64,000 bases of DNA from NCBI RefSeq assembly GCF_016595505.1, contig NZ_JAENIL010000006.1:124001-188000 (forward strand), written 5' to 3'. Below, piece after piece: positions 9,034 through 19,000 of the stretch. The DNA comes from Pelagicoccus mobilis. Lineage in GTDB: Bacteria > Verrucomicrobiota > Verrucomicrobiia > Opitutales > Opitutaceae. A program made the position numbers and the translations under genes. The number at the start of each line of letters is the position of its first letter. Within the stretch, counting starts at the first letter, position 1. Under the pieces are notes generated by a model. That model saw only the letters and a list, made by a program, of their open reading frames with translations, did no database searches and had not been told where the DNA came from.

Positions 9034-12000
9034 CTACTCTACGCGATCCGTGAGGAACAAATTGTCGATAGAGACCTTAACTTCGCTCTTTTTATCGAAC
9101 CGTATCCGGAATCCACTCACAATTACGCCCTTAGTATGCTCCCAGTCCACATTGTCCAAGACGAGAGCTTCGTCTATCCAAAGCGAACTCGATCCATCGC
9201 CGAGCTCGTAGCGTTGTCCATCAGGAGCTATATATTCAATGAGCGCGCCGCTGTTGTTCACGACCCACGACAAAGTAAATTCGCTGCCATCCGCTGAAAA
9301 AGCAGGGCTCTTGTAATCGCCAATTTTGAACAGGAATTCGCCACCATCGCCCGGCCGAACTTCAAACGAATCGGAGACCGAGTCTGCTAAAAGAGCTAGG
9401 TAGTCTTTGAGCTCTCGAAAGATATTCACGATCTGTGAGAAAGACGATTCGCGGCCGCCCACTGAAAAGATTGGTCTTTCGATTTCGCCAATCTTGAAAG
9501 GCAATCTGCAACTCGCGACCGATTGAACTGCTAGCGACTCAAAAACCGAATCAGTGTCACCCATTTTACTGTAGTCCCCTACGGCATCCCAATCTCCCAA
9601 CTCTATAGAGAACAAGGTAGATCCACTTCTTGCGTTCGGGTTCTCAATGGATAGATCCATACTCAGCCAGATTATCGGTAGGTTCTCCGCCAACTTGGTC
9701 ACCCTCGCGAGCCCGGCTCCTGCATTCGATCCCCCAGAGTTCGCTCTCTCGATCTTGAGAGCTCCTTGGTCCAGATACCACGTTCCTCCCTTAATTTCGC
9801 TACTAATATCATCCAGAATGTCGATACCCGGATTAGGAGAATGATAGTCGTCTACCTCTGCCGAGCTCTCGAAATCCTGCATAAACAAACCGGCGTCGTA
9901 GACCAAAACCATCCGGTATTGGGTCGGTGCCCTATTGCCCGCAGCGTCTTCAACGTCGTATTGGCGCACATAGACTCCAATCTCGTCGGGATCAAAGGGA
10001 TCCCCGCTCCAAGAGGCAACCACAGACGCGCTCAGATCTCCGTCCTTCTCGTCGTAGGCGGAGTATCCTGGCTCCACATACACTTCACCCAGCGGGGTGC
10101 TCATATCCCCTCCGAATAGCGTCAACACGGGAGGATCGACGTCCGGAGGATCCAGCACGTACACTGTACGACGCACCGGAATTGCTGCGTTCCCAGACGA
10201 GTCGGAGACCTCGTAAAGACGCGTGTAAGATCCTGGAGAAAGTGGATCGAACGCATCGCCTTCCCAACTTGCGATAACCGACGCCGTCAGGTCGCCATCC
10301 GCATTGTCGAAAGCCGAAAAGCCCAACTCCAAATAGGGACTTCCAAACGGAAGCTCCAAACTCCCTCCGATCAACGTTAACAAAGGAGCAATATTGTCCA
10401 CCACTGTGACGGTGCGATACCCCGGCTCTGCCGAATTCCCAGACGAGTCTGTGACATCGTACCGCAATTGGTATACGCCCACCTGATTTGCATCAAAGCT
10501 CTGGCCAATCCAAGTGGCCACAACCTCGCCAGTAAGATCCCCATCGACATTGTCAGTGGCAATGTACCCAGGCTCCATATACGGACTTCCAAATTCGAGC
10601 GCCAGGTCGGAACCGAGCAGGCCAATCACGGGAGCGACATTGTCGAATACCTCGACGGTACGATACACAGATTTAGCAGCAAGTCCGTCGCTATCGTACA
10701 CGTCATAGCGAAGTTGATACACGCCCACGCTATCGGCGTCATAGTTGTGTCCAACCCAAACGGACAGTACCGAGGAGCTTATGTCTCCATCTTCCGCATC
10801 CCAGGCTTCTACCCCGGGCTCGAAAAATGCCTCGCCGGACGGCAAAACAAGGTCGCCACCGACAAGACTCAACTCCGGCGGAGTTTTCGCCTGAGGCAGT
10901 TCGCCACTCAGAGAGATCGCATCGAACGAGGCCGTCATCGCATAAGTCGATTCCAGGCGCACACGGAAATCCCGGAACACTTCGGAACGGAAGGTTCCAT
11001 GCGGAGCCCCCTTGATCGCAAGCGAGTCGTCCATCCAAATGTCGCTCGTGTTTGCCCCGAGAACTTGAGGACTTCCATCGGGTCCCACATAATTAAGCTC
11101 CTCCGCGTTCCGATTGAATACCCACCTGAAGGTCTTCATGGAACCATCTGCATCGAACGCGGGAGAATTTCGCCCTTCAAGCCGAACAAGGAATCGACCT
11201 TCTCCACTGCCCTTCACTTCCATGCGTTCGAAGATGCTATCATAGGACCCTCCACTGCTGTAGTCGGACACGCCGCTCCAATCTCCCAATTCAATGTAGA
11301 ACAAACGACTGTAGGTCGGAGTCACGTTCTCCAAACTCATTTCCATGCTAAACACCCCAACTCTGAGGTCATCGGACAAGTCTGATATGCGAGCAAAACC
11401 TGCGTCGTTGTCCGCGCTGGAAGAGCCCGGCTTTTCGATGTGCAGAGCGCCATTCTGAACCACCCATTCGCCCGCTTCCGCTTCCGAGGAAACGTCGTCT
11501 AACAAATGAGCTTCGCCCGTCGCTGTTTGATAGTCCAACACATTAGTTGAGTCAGCAAACCCTTGGAAAAAGAATGCCCTATCAAAAACGCGCACCGCTC
11601 GGAAAACGGGGGTTGCCGGGTTGCCCGCAGCATCCGCAACATCGTAACGCAACACATAAGTGCCTAGGGTATCCGCGTTTAGCTCGGGTCCAACCCAGCT
11701 CGTGACAACAGAGTCGGTCAAATCCCCATCCAAGTTGTCAGTAGCAACGTATCCCGGCTCTTGATACAGTCCTCCTTGAGGCAAATTCACCAAACCACCG
11801 GAAATAATAATCTCGGGAGCCACATCATCAGGAATGTACTTGACTGTCACTTTTCGAATCGCCGGAACCGCTTCATTTCCTGCCATATCACTTACCGTGT
11901 ATTCGAGGAAATAGTCAGCCTCCACGTTGACATTCAAAACGCTTCCAAGCCAGGAAGCACTGACCGCGTCGCTCAGGTCTCCGTCAATGTTGTCCAAGGC

Positions 12001-15000
12001 GCTGTAGCCTGGCTCCTCAAAGCTTCCGCCCAAGGGCACAAACAGATCGCCACCAACCAAACTGATGACGGGAGCCTCAATGTCTTCCACCTGCTCTACC
12101 GTCACCGTACGATAAACCGATGCCGCAGCATTTCCTGAAGCGTCTGTCACATCGTAGCGCCGCAGGTAATCGCCCGCCACGCTGCTATCGAGCGTTAGAC
12201 CTTCCCAACTCTCAATAACATCGGCGCTTATATCGCCGTCTACGTTGTCCAACGCCGTGTATCCTGGCTCTATGTACGATCCACCCTGCTCGATCGACAC
12301 GTTCCCACCAACCAGGCTAATGGTTGGAGGAACATTGTCGTAAACTGTAATGGTACGAACAACGCTCGCCGCCGCATACCCATCGCTATCAGTCACATCG
12401 TACTGCTTTTCATAGATGCCTACGACTGACTCATCCAAAGGTGCTCCGATCCAGCTTCCCACCACAGATGCAGTCAAATCCCCGTCTTCAGGATCGTATG
12501 CGCTGTAGCCAGGATCCACATACACTTGACCGATAGGGAGCAAAACATCGCCACCCACCAAGTTAATCTCAGGGATCCCGGTAGTGGCGGAAAGCTCAGC
12601 CTTCACCGAGATTGAGTCAAACCCTGCCGTGAATGCGAAATTCGACGACAAGCGCACGCGAAAGTCTCTAATCACCGTTCCCGAAAAAGTACCATAGACC
12701 GCTCCGTCGATAGCCAAATTCGTATCGATCCATACATCGCTTTCACCGGATTCCAACAAGTGCGTATCTCCGTCCAATCCGAGGTAGGTAAACTCGGAAT
12801 CAGTGTTGTTTAGGATCCACTTAAGCGTCTGCTTCTTTCCATTGGCCGCAAATGGCTCGGACAAAATCCCAGCGAGCTTGATCGCATACGCATCCGTCCC
12901 ATTTCCTTTTACCTCCACCCTCTGGTAGATACTCGAATAGGCGCCACCGCTTCCATAGTCGGACACGGAACTCCAATTGCCCAACTCGATTTCGTAGAGC
13001 GTCGACCAAGTAGCAGGCACATTCGCCAAAGAGATATCCATGCTGAAGACCGCAGGACTAACATTCGTGTCCAGATCCGTAATACGCGCAAATCCGGCAT
13101 CGTTGTCGGAACTGGTCGAACCAGTACGCTCGATCACCAACCCGTCGTCGACCAAGCTCCACGAGCCAGCAGTCGCTTCAGAGCCGATATCGTCAAATTG
13201 GTTACTATCTGCTGGGCTCGCCCAGTAGCTATTAACATCGGCAAACGCCTCAAACGGCTGATAGAAAAGTCCCGCATCGTAAACGTTCACAACCCGCAAT
13301 GCGATCGTCTCGTTTCCTGCCGCATCTGTCGCAGAATAGCTTCTCGCATAGCTTCCAGGAACTGACGCGTCAAACACAGGTCCGCTCCAATCTTCCACCA
13401 CTTCCGCCGTTAAGTCGCCATCGAAGTCATCAACAGCGGAGAAACCAGGCTCTACAAACGACTCCCCAAGAGAAAGGCTGATCGCCCCATCTACCAAAGC
13501 GATAACAGGTGCGGTCGTATCAACAGCGTCAGGATCGTAGACTTCGATCGTTCTAAAGGCAGGACTCGCTTCATTGCCCCAAGTATCACTCACATCGTAA
13601 CGCCGCACGTAGATCCCAACAGTATTCACATCGAGAGCAACACCCTCCCAGCTTTCTACAACCTGACCGGTAACATCTCCATCGACATCGTCGGTCGCGA
13701 CGTATCCTGGCTCGGAATACGATCCACCCAGTGGCACCTGCACGCCTCCCTCTAACAAGCTAATTTCAGGCGGCGTGCTATCTACGCTTGCTGGATCGTA
13801 GACATTTACGACTCGATATTCAGTGGTAGCATTCCCAGACGAATCGCTCACTTCGTACTTACGCTGATAGCTTCCGACAATACTGCTATCGAAAGCAGGG
13901 CCTTCCCAGCTTTCTACAACCGATCCGGTGAGATCCCCTTCTTCCAAGTCGATAGCCGTGTAACCCGGCTCCACGAAGGCAAAGCCCTCCTCGATGTTCA
14001 TCGGGTTGCTGCCCACCAGCGTAATGAACGGAGCGGTGATGTCGATAGACCCCTGCTCGACATGATTGTAGGTCGTTCCGATTCCGCGCAGGTCGTAGGT
14101 CGTATCCGCAACAATTCGAATGTCAAACGGAGGCAGCCCACGAGTGCCCCAGACCATCTGCTGCCAAAGAGTAGGCGCATCTAGCGGTCCATTCGTTCCA
14201 TCTGCAGTGTGTTCTTGGATACATTCGAAAAACAGCGTATTGCCTAGTTCGTCGTGGGTAATGACGATTTCCCCGACCGGATAAGTAATCGGAGTTCCAT
14301 TCTCCTTCGACACACTGCCATAGGATCCTGTCTTATCCATGTTTTCGTAGGTCTCATAGTAGATCGCCACGCGACCAGGATCGAATGCAGGCCCGAAGCC
14401 GAGGTCCTGAAACGCAACGTCTTCCGCCGCCTGCGCAACATTTCCTACATCGGAAATCACGTTTGGCCCGGCCCCATTCCCCCATTCAATGAAAGGTAGT
14501 TGCGGGTTCGATACAGGATAGACATTATTCTCTAGCGCGATAGGCGATTGCGGATTATCGATACGCATCCATCCATTAAAGGTCGGAGGAGTCACCCAAA
14601 TATCGTCTGTCGACGGATGAGAAATCGGGCCGTAGATATTATCGCGCCAGGTGTAGGGAATCTCAGCAACCGCAGGCCAAACAAAGCCAATCCAGGCTTC
14701 TCCATAGCCCCAGTAGTTGTTCTCAACTACAATGCCCTTGCTGGGGTCGGGAATGAAACGTCCCTCTTCGGAAGTTAGGTATCGAGGTCCCACCATTGCA
14801 GCCCCAACAAACCCTAAGTAAAGGTTTTTCCGTATCGTCACATCGCCCGCTAAGTGGGAAAACTGATGAGCATTGTCGTGATAAGCAGCCTGGAATGGCG
14901 CGCGGTAGTCGCGTCCCGCTCCGATAATCACATTGTTTTCGATCAAAGAGCCAGGCGCCAGCTTGTCTGTCTGGAGCCCTTCGCCTCCAGGGAAGGCGAC

Positions 15001-15780
15001 GATGTTGTTTCTCAAAGTCAACAAGGTCGCATCGCGTCCGACACCCGTTCCTGTAGAATAGCCGATGTAGAAGCCTTCTCCAGTTGTCATACCCGAAAAG
15101 GTATCATGCACATTAACGACTACCGTGCGGGGTGTTGGCGGGTTGTCGTCCTTGATGTTGAACGCGGCAAAGCCTCCGCCCCAGGCAGCAACGTATTCGA
15201 TTTCCAAATTCAGATTGCGCAAGCAGCGGACGATATTCCCCAAGCCCGTTCCAGAACGGGTTCCCGACCATCTGAAATCTCCCCAAATTCCATAACGCTC
15301 GTAATAGTCGCCGCTAGAGAAAGCCCGCCCCTCGTCGTGTCCAAGGTAGGAAGGGTGTCCCGTCTGGGCGACAGGATCGTATTTACCAGTAATTTTAACA
15401 TAGTCGAATCCGGTTATCTGCATTCCCCGATTTGAATCATCGATATCTCCGAATCGCACCTGCCCTCCGAAGTTCGTGATCACCGTTGGCTGATCCTCCG
15501 TACCCTGGCAATTCGTACCATCGATTCGGATACGACCGTAATCACCCGCAAAAATTAGGATCTTCCCACCCACGGGAAGGGCAATCTCATCCGGGAAAAA
15601 GTACGCAAGCGGCTCCGGGAAGATGAGAAAATCTCCCTCATTCACATTATGCCAATAGGCGGCATCTTCTGCCGTCGCATTCCGGCTTGTCACGATATCC
15701 GGCACCGCATGCGCGGTGATCGCGCAAACAGAGAATAAGAGTCCAACGAGGAAAAGGAAGGGCGAGCGAATCATATTCAT
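9034..15780 (-). CDS. Giant secreted beta-helix protein with DUF5011 and LamG-like modules
   Basis: A 2248-residue exported protein. Residues 1-25 are a signal peptide ending AHA. Residues about 26-580 form a probable right-handed beta-helix (repeated short N-rich turns such as RNNIV, LIENNVI, VVENNYWG), with blocks GHDEGRAFSSGDYYE and GLQTDKLAPGSLIENN shared with the neighbour gene. The rest alternates Ig-like DUF5011 repeats of about 85 residues (each with LVGG..., EPGY.A.D..DGDL and YDV.D..GN) and LamG-like modules (NDAGFARI, ELGDW, SDY..GG). I count 11 DUF5011 repeats in blocks of 3, 4 and 4, each block followed by a LamG-like module. No sorting signal is evident at the C-terminus. The head may be a lyase or hydrolase; I do not recognise a family. 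The third LamG-like module has an internal duplication. Confidence 0.85.
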   Translation of the reverse strand: MNMIRSPFLFLVGLLFSVCAITAHAVPDIVTSRNATAEDAAYWHNVNEGDFLIFPEPLAYFFPDEIALPVGGKILIFAGDYGRIRIDGTNCQGTEDQPTVITNFGGQVRFGDIDDSNRGMQITGFDYVKITGKYDPVAQTGHPSYLGHDEGRAFSSGDYYERYGIWGDFRWSGTRSGTGLGNIVRCLRNLNLEIEYVAAWGGGFAAFNIKDDNPPTPRTVVVNVHDTFSGMTTGEGFYIGYSTGTGVGRDATLLTLRNNIVAFPGGEGLQTDKLAPGSLIENNVIIGAGRDYRAPFQAAYHDNAHQFSHLAGDVTIRKNLYLGFVGAAMVGPRYLTSEEGRFIPDPSKGIVVENNYWGYGEAWIGFVWPAVAEIPYTWRDNIYGPISHPSTDDIWVTPPTFNGWMRIDNPQSPIALENNVYPVSNPQLPFIEWGNGAGPNVISDVGNVAQAAEDVAFQDLGFGPAFDPGRVAIYYETYENMDKTGSYGSVSKENGTPITYPVGEIVITHDELGNTLFFECIQEHTADGTNGPLDAPTLWQQMVWGTRGLPPFDIRIVADTTYDLRGIGTTYNHVEQGSIDITAPFITLVGSNPMNIEEGFAFVEPGYTAIDLEEGDLTGSVVESWEGPAFDSSIVGSYQRKYEVSDSSGNATTEYRVVNVYDPASVDSTPPEISLLEGGVQVPLGGSYSEPGYVATDDVDGDVTGQVVESWEGVALDVNTVGIYVRRYDVSDTWGNEASPAFRTIEVYDPDAVDTTAPVIALVDGAISLSLGESFVEPGFSAVDDFDGDLTAEVVEDWSGPVFDASVPGSYARSYSATDAAGNETIALRVVNVYDAGLFYQPFEAFADVNSYWASPADSNQFDDIGSEATAGSWSLVDDGLVIERTGSTSSDNDAGFARITDLDTNVSPAVFSMDISLANVPATWSTLYEIELGNWSSVSDYGSGGAYSSIYQRVEVKGNGTDAYAIKLAGILSEPFAANGKKQTLKWILNNTDSEFTYLGLDGDTHLLESGESDVWIDTNLAIDGAVYGTFSGTVIRDFRVRLSSNFAFTAGFDSISVKAELSATTGIPEINLVGGDVLLPIGQVYVDPGYSAYDPEDGDLTASVVGSWIGAPLDESVVGIYEKQYDVTDSDGYAAASVVRTITVYDNVPPTISLVGGNVSIEQGGSYIEPGYTALDNVDGDISADVIESWEGLTLDSSVAGDYLRRYDVTDASGNAAASVYRTVTVEQVEDIEAPVISLVGGDLFVPLGGSFEEPGYSALDNIDGDLSDAVSASWLGSVLNVNVEADYFLEYTVSDMAGNEAVPAIRKVTVKYIPDDVAPEIIISGGLVNLPQGGLYQEPGYVATDNLDGDLTDSVVTSWVGPELNADTLGTYVLRYDVADAAGNPATPVFRAVRVFDRAFFFQGFADSTNVLDYQTATGEAHLLDDVSSEAEAGEWVVQNGALHIEKPGSSSADNDAGFARISDLSDDLRVGVFSMEMSLENVTPTYSRLFYIELGDWSGVSDYSSGGSYDSIFERMEVKGSGEGRFLVRLEGRNSPAFDADGSMKTFRWVFNRNAEELNYVGPDGSPQVLGANTSDIWMDDSLAIKGAPHGTFRSEVFRDFRVRLESTYAMTASFDAISLSGELPQAKTPPELSLVGGDLVLPSGEAFFEPGVEAWDAEDGDISSSVLSVWVGHNYDADSVGVYQLRYDVYDSDGLAAKSVYRTVEVFDNVAPVIGLLGSDLALEFGSPYMEPGYIATDNVDGDLTGEVVATWIGQSFDANQVGVYQLRYDVTDSSGNSAEPGYRTVTVVDNIAPLLTLIGGSLELPFGSPYLELGFSAFDNADGDLTASVIASWEGDAFDPLSPGSYTRLYEVSDSSGNAAIPVRRTVYVLDPPDVDPPVLTLFGGDMSTPLGEVYVEPGYSAYDEKDGDLSASVVASWSGDPFDPDEIGVYVRQYDVEDAAGNRAPTQYRMVLVYDAGLFMQDFESSAEVDDYHSPNPGIDILDDISSEIKGGTWYLDQGALKIERANSGGSNAGAGLARVTKLAENLPIIWLSMDLSIENPNARSGSTLFSIELGDWDAVGDYSKMGDTDSVFESLAVQSVASCRLPFKIGEIERPIFSVGGRESSFSQIVNIFRELKDYLALLADSVSDSFEVRPGDGGEFLFKIGDYKSPAFSADGSEFTLSWVVNNSGALIEYIAPDGQRYELGDGSSSLWIDEALVLDNVDWEHTKGVIVSGFRIRFDKKSEVKVSIDNLFLTDRVE

Positions 15781-15905
15781 TCGAGGTGTTCGGGGTTAAA
15801 AGGGTGAGTAGATCGCGAACGATCCGAGGGCTACGCTCGCAGAGAGCGAAGCAACTTCATCTGTATGCCCTCCAGCCTTCTCGTCTCAAAACCCGAGACC
15901 ATTGT

Positions 15906-15916
15906 ACAAGTCCAAT
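15906..15916 (-). promoter_or_regulatory. Shared motif copy b, before giant gene 1
   Basis: Minus strand reads ATTGGACTTGT followed by ACAATGG, 126 bp before the start codon. TTGTACAA within it is a perfect 8-bp palindrome. It matches copies a, c and e in the core. Confidence 0.5.
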
Positions 15917-15980
15917 CGCGTTTTCTAAAACGACTCCCCCTCTACTTAAAAGTCCCGAGCCTATCGGATACTTAAATACG

Positions 15981-16012
15981 AAAAGGCGTGACGGAAAACA
16001 ATCCGCCACGCC
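15981..16012 (-). terminator. Rho-independent terminator of giant gene 2
   Basis: GGCGTG (15985-15990) pairs with CACGCC (16007-16012), and CGGA pairs with TCCG inside, with one A/C mismatch and an AAACAA loop. On the minus strand TTTT follows. It sits about 24 bp after the stop of the 1718-residue gene. Confidence 0.75.
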
Positions 16013-16035
16013 CGTCAAATTTCCTACCTAAAGCT

Positions 16036-19000
16036 CTAAAGTTGGTCCGTTAGTTCAATGGAATCGAACCTCACGGTTATTGCGTCTCCGCCGACTAGCC
16101 GCACACGGAAATCTCCAGTCAAAGAGCCGCCATAGGATCCAACCGACACGTCGTCAAACGCCAGACTCCCATTGATCCAGATGTCATTCGCACCCGCTGC
16201 AAGCGTATTGCTGGAACTATCGGGACCCGTGTAATTCACGGAACTTGCAGAATCGTTCAACGCAATGAACAACTGTACAGTCACGCCTGCCCCCGCTGCA
16301 ACGTTCGCGGAAGAAACGCCATTCTGCTCGAGGCGAACCAATTCAGTACCGCCTCCCTTGACGACGATTCTTTCAACGAGGTCACCATAGGCACCACCAG
16401 AGGAATAGTCGCTGACTGAACTCCAACTACCGATGTCGAGATAGAACAAAGGCCCCCAGTTGGAACTCACTCCCTCAACTTCTAAATCCATCATTAGGAC
16501 AGCAGCCCCGCCTCCGGAGAGCAGATCCGTCACACGGGCAAATCCCGCATCATTATCCGGATCCGAAGAACTAGTGGACACTCGAGCAATGGTCAGAGAA
16601 CCATTGGAGATCGTCCAACTACCCCCGTTCGATTCAGCGCTGATATCGTCAAACTCGTCCAATTGAGCCGGAGAGGAAACATAGTCTCCCACAACCGTCG
16701 ATCCTCCAAATGATTGAGTGAAAAGTGCCGATGACGCGACAATCACGCTTCGGTAGACAGTCTGGGCAGGGTTGCCCTGAGAGTCCGACACGTCATACTG
16801 TCTTTGATACACGCCTGAAAGGTTCACATCAAGGGGCGTACCATTCCAAGATTCTACCACTTGGGCAGTCACATCTCCATCAATGCTATCAATCGCTGTA
16901 TATCCGGGCTCGATAAACGCTTCGCCAACGTCGAGGTAAACATCACCTCCAACCAGCGTGATCGTCGGCCCGAGCGAATCCTCGACCGTGATGCTTCGAG
17001 TCAACAGAGAGGAACCGTTACCAGAACTATCGAACGCTTGGTATTGCTTCAAATACGTTCCGGGCGTATTTACGTCTAGAGTTGCTCCAGACCACGACTC
17101 GACGACGGAATCGGACACATCGCCATCCTGAGGATCCGTAGCTACGTATCCCGGTTCTTGATATGCTTCACCAAGAGACAGATCGATATCGCCCCCGATC
17201 AGTGTCAGTACCGGCAACTTATCGACAATCGGCCCAGTACCGCTTGGGCCGGAACCATCCGTGAGTGTGACATCATCAAACAGAGCCGCAAACGCTTTTT
17301 GACTGCGGAAACGAATCCTAAAGTCACTAAGTTGAGTTCCGGTAAAAGCCGTGTAGTTCACATCGTCGAACACGAGATTCGTATCAACCCAAATATCGCT
17401 CGTTCCTGCAGCGATCGAGTAGATGTTACCATCGGGCCCTTCATACTGAACTGAGCTTGCCCCCGTATTATGAGTCCAACTCAAAACATGAGACAGTCCA
17501 GTTCCAGTCGCTATGTTCGCAGAGGTAGAGGAGCCATAGGTCAATCTGAAGCTATCCGTTCCACCGCCCCGAACTGTGAGTTGGTCATAGATATCTTGAT
17601 ACGACCCGCCTGAGTTGTAGTCGCCCAGACTCGACCAGGCCCCGAGATCTATGTAGTACAAAGGACTCCAATCTGAAACGACGCCTTCAAATCCTAGCGT
17701 TGCTCGGAAAGTCACTGGGTTCCCAGCCACCGGAAGGTCGGCCAATCTTGCCAGTCCAGCATCGTCGTCGTTGTCACCACTAGTGGTTGCTATCCTTTGA
17801 ATCTTGAGCTTGCCACTCTCGATACTCCAAGTGCCTCCATTCGTTTCAGCTGAAATGTCATCAAACTGATTCGAGCCAGCGGGGGAGGAAACATATCCAC
17901 TCACGCTACTACTAGATTCGAAGTCTTGGAAAAACAGGTGAGCGCTTCCTGCCGGCGTCGGCAGCAGATCGTCGTTAAGATAGATTCCATCCACAACGAC
18001 TGTTACATCGTAAGTGTGCGCCAGTCTTAGTCGACAATCGCTAACCTGAGTTCCACTGTAGTTTCCATGCACGATCCCTCCAATTGCGAGATCGGTGTCC
18101 ATCCAGATGTCGCTAGAGCCAGCAGCAAGCGAATAGCTTTCCCCATCCGGGCCCTGGTAGTCCAATGGATTCGCAGATGTGTTCAACACCCAACGAAAAG
18201 AACGCTTCGTACCATCTTCCGGATACGTTGGAGAATAGGTGGAGCCGTAACGGAATCGAAATCCAGTTCCTTGAACTCCCCTAATCTCCAAGCGCTCGTA
18301 GATATCCCCGTACGAACCACCGGAATTGTAGTCGGAAATCGACGACCAATCCCCCAACTCGAGATAAGCTACCTGTCCGGTCGTGCTTGGCACATTGCTC
18401 ATCCCAAGGTCCATAGCGAACACCACTGGTCCAGAACCCGTAGAAATATCCGTGATACGAGCGAAGCCCGCGTCGGAATCAGGGTCCACACCTGCAAGCC
18501 GATCAATCCGAAGCGCCCCGCTATCGATGTACCAATTCCCTACTCCAGTCTCAGAGGAAATGTCGTCGAGCAAGTCTCCACTCGCCGGAGACCCCACATA
18601 AGAAGCGACATTTCCGCTGGATTCGAAGTCCTGAAAAAAGAGAGCATCCGTTGGGTAGACATTGATCACTCGGTAGGCAGTCCCGGAATTTCCTGCGGAA
18701 TCAGTCGCAACGTACTTTCTCAAGTAAGTGCCTGCCGTGTTTATATCAAGAGCAGCGCCAGCCCAACTCGACACTACAGATGCAGTCACGTCGCTTCCAT
18801 TCAAATCAAGCGCGGTATAGCCAGGCTCCGAATAAACGTCGCCCACAGATAAGCTAACCGACCCTTGATTCAGGAATACTACCGGTGCCGCACGTTGACT
18901 GGGGTCGTAGACCTCCACTAAACGCGTTTGCGTGATGGCAGGGTACCCATCGGAATCATTGACGTTATATTGAATCTGGTAAACGCCAGTCACATTAGGA

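Noticed and set aside
9860-14050. Regularly spaced similar segments about every 250 bp, like a repeat array
   Set aside because: They are coding DUF5011 repeats inside one continuous frame, diverged at the DNA level and without spacers, so not CRISPR or a satellite array.
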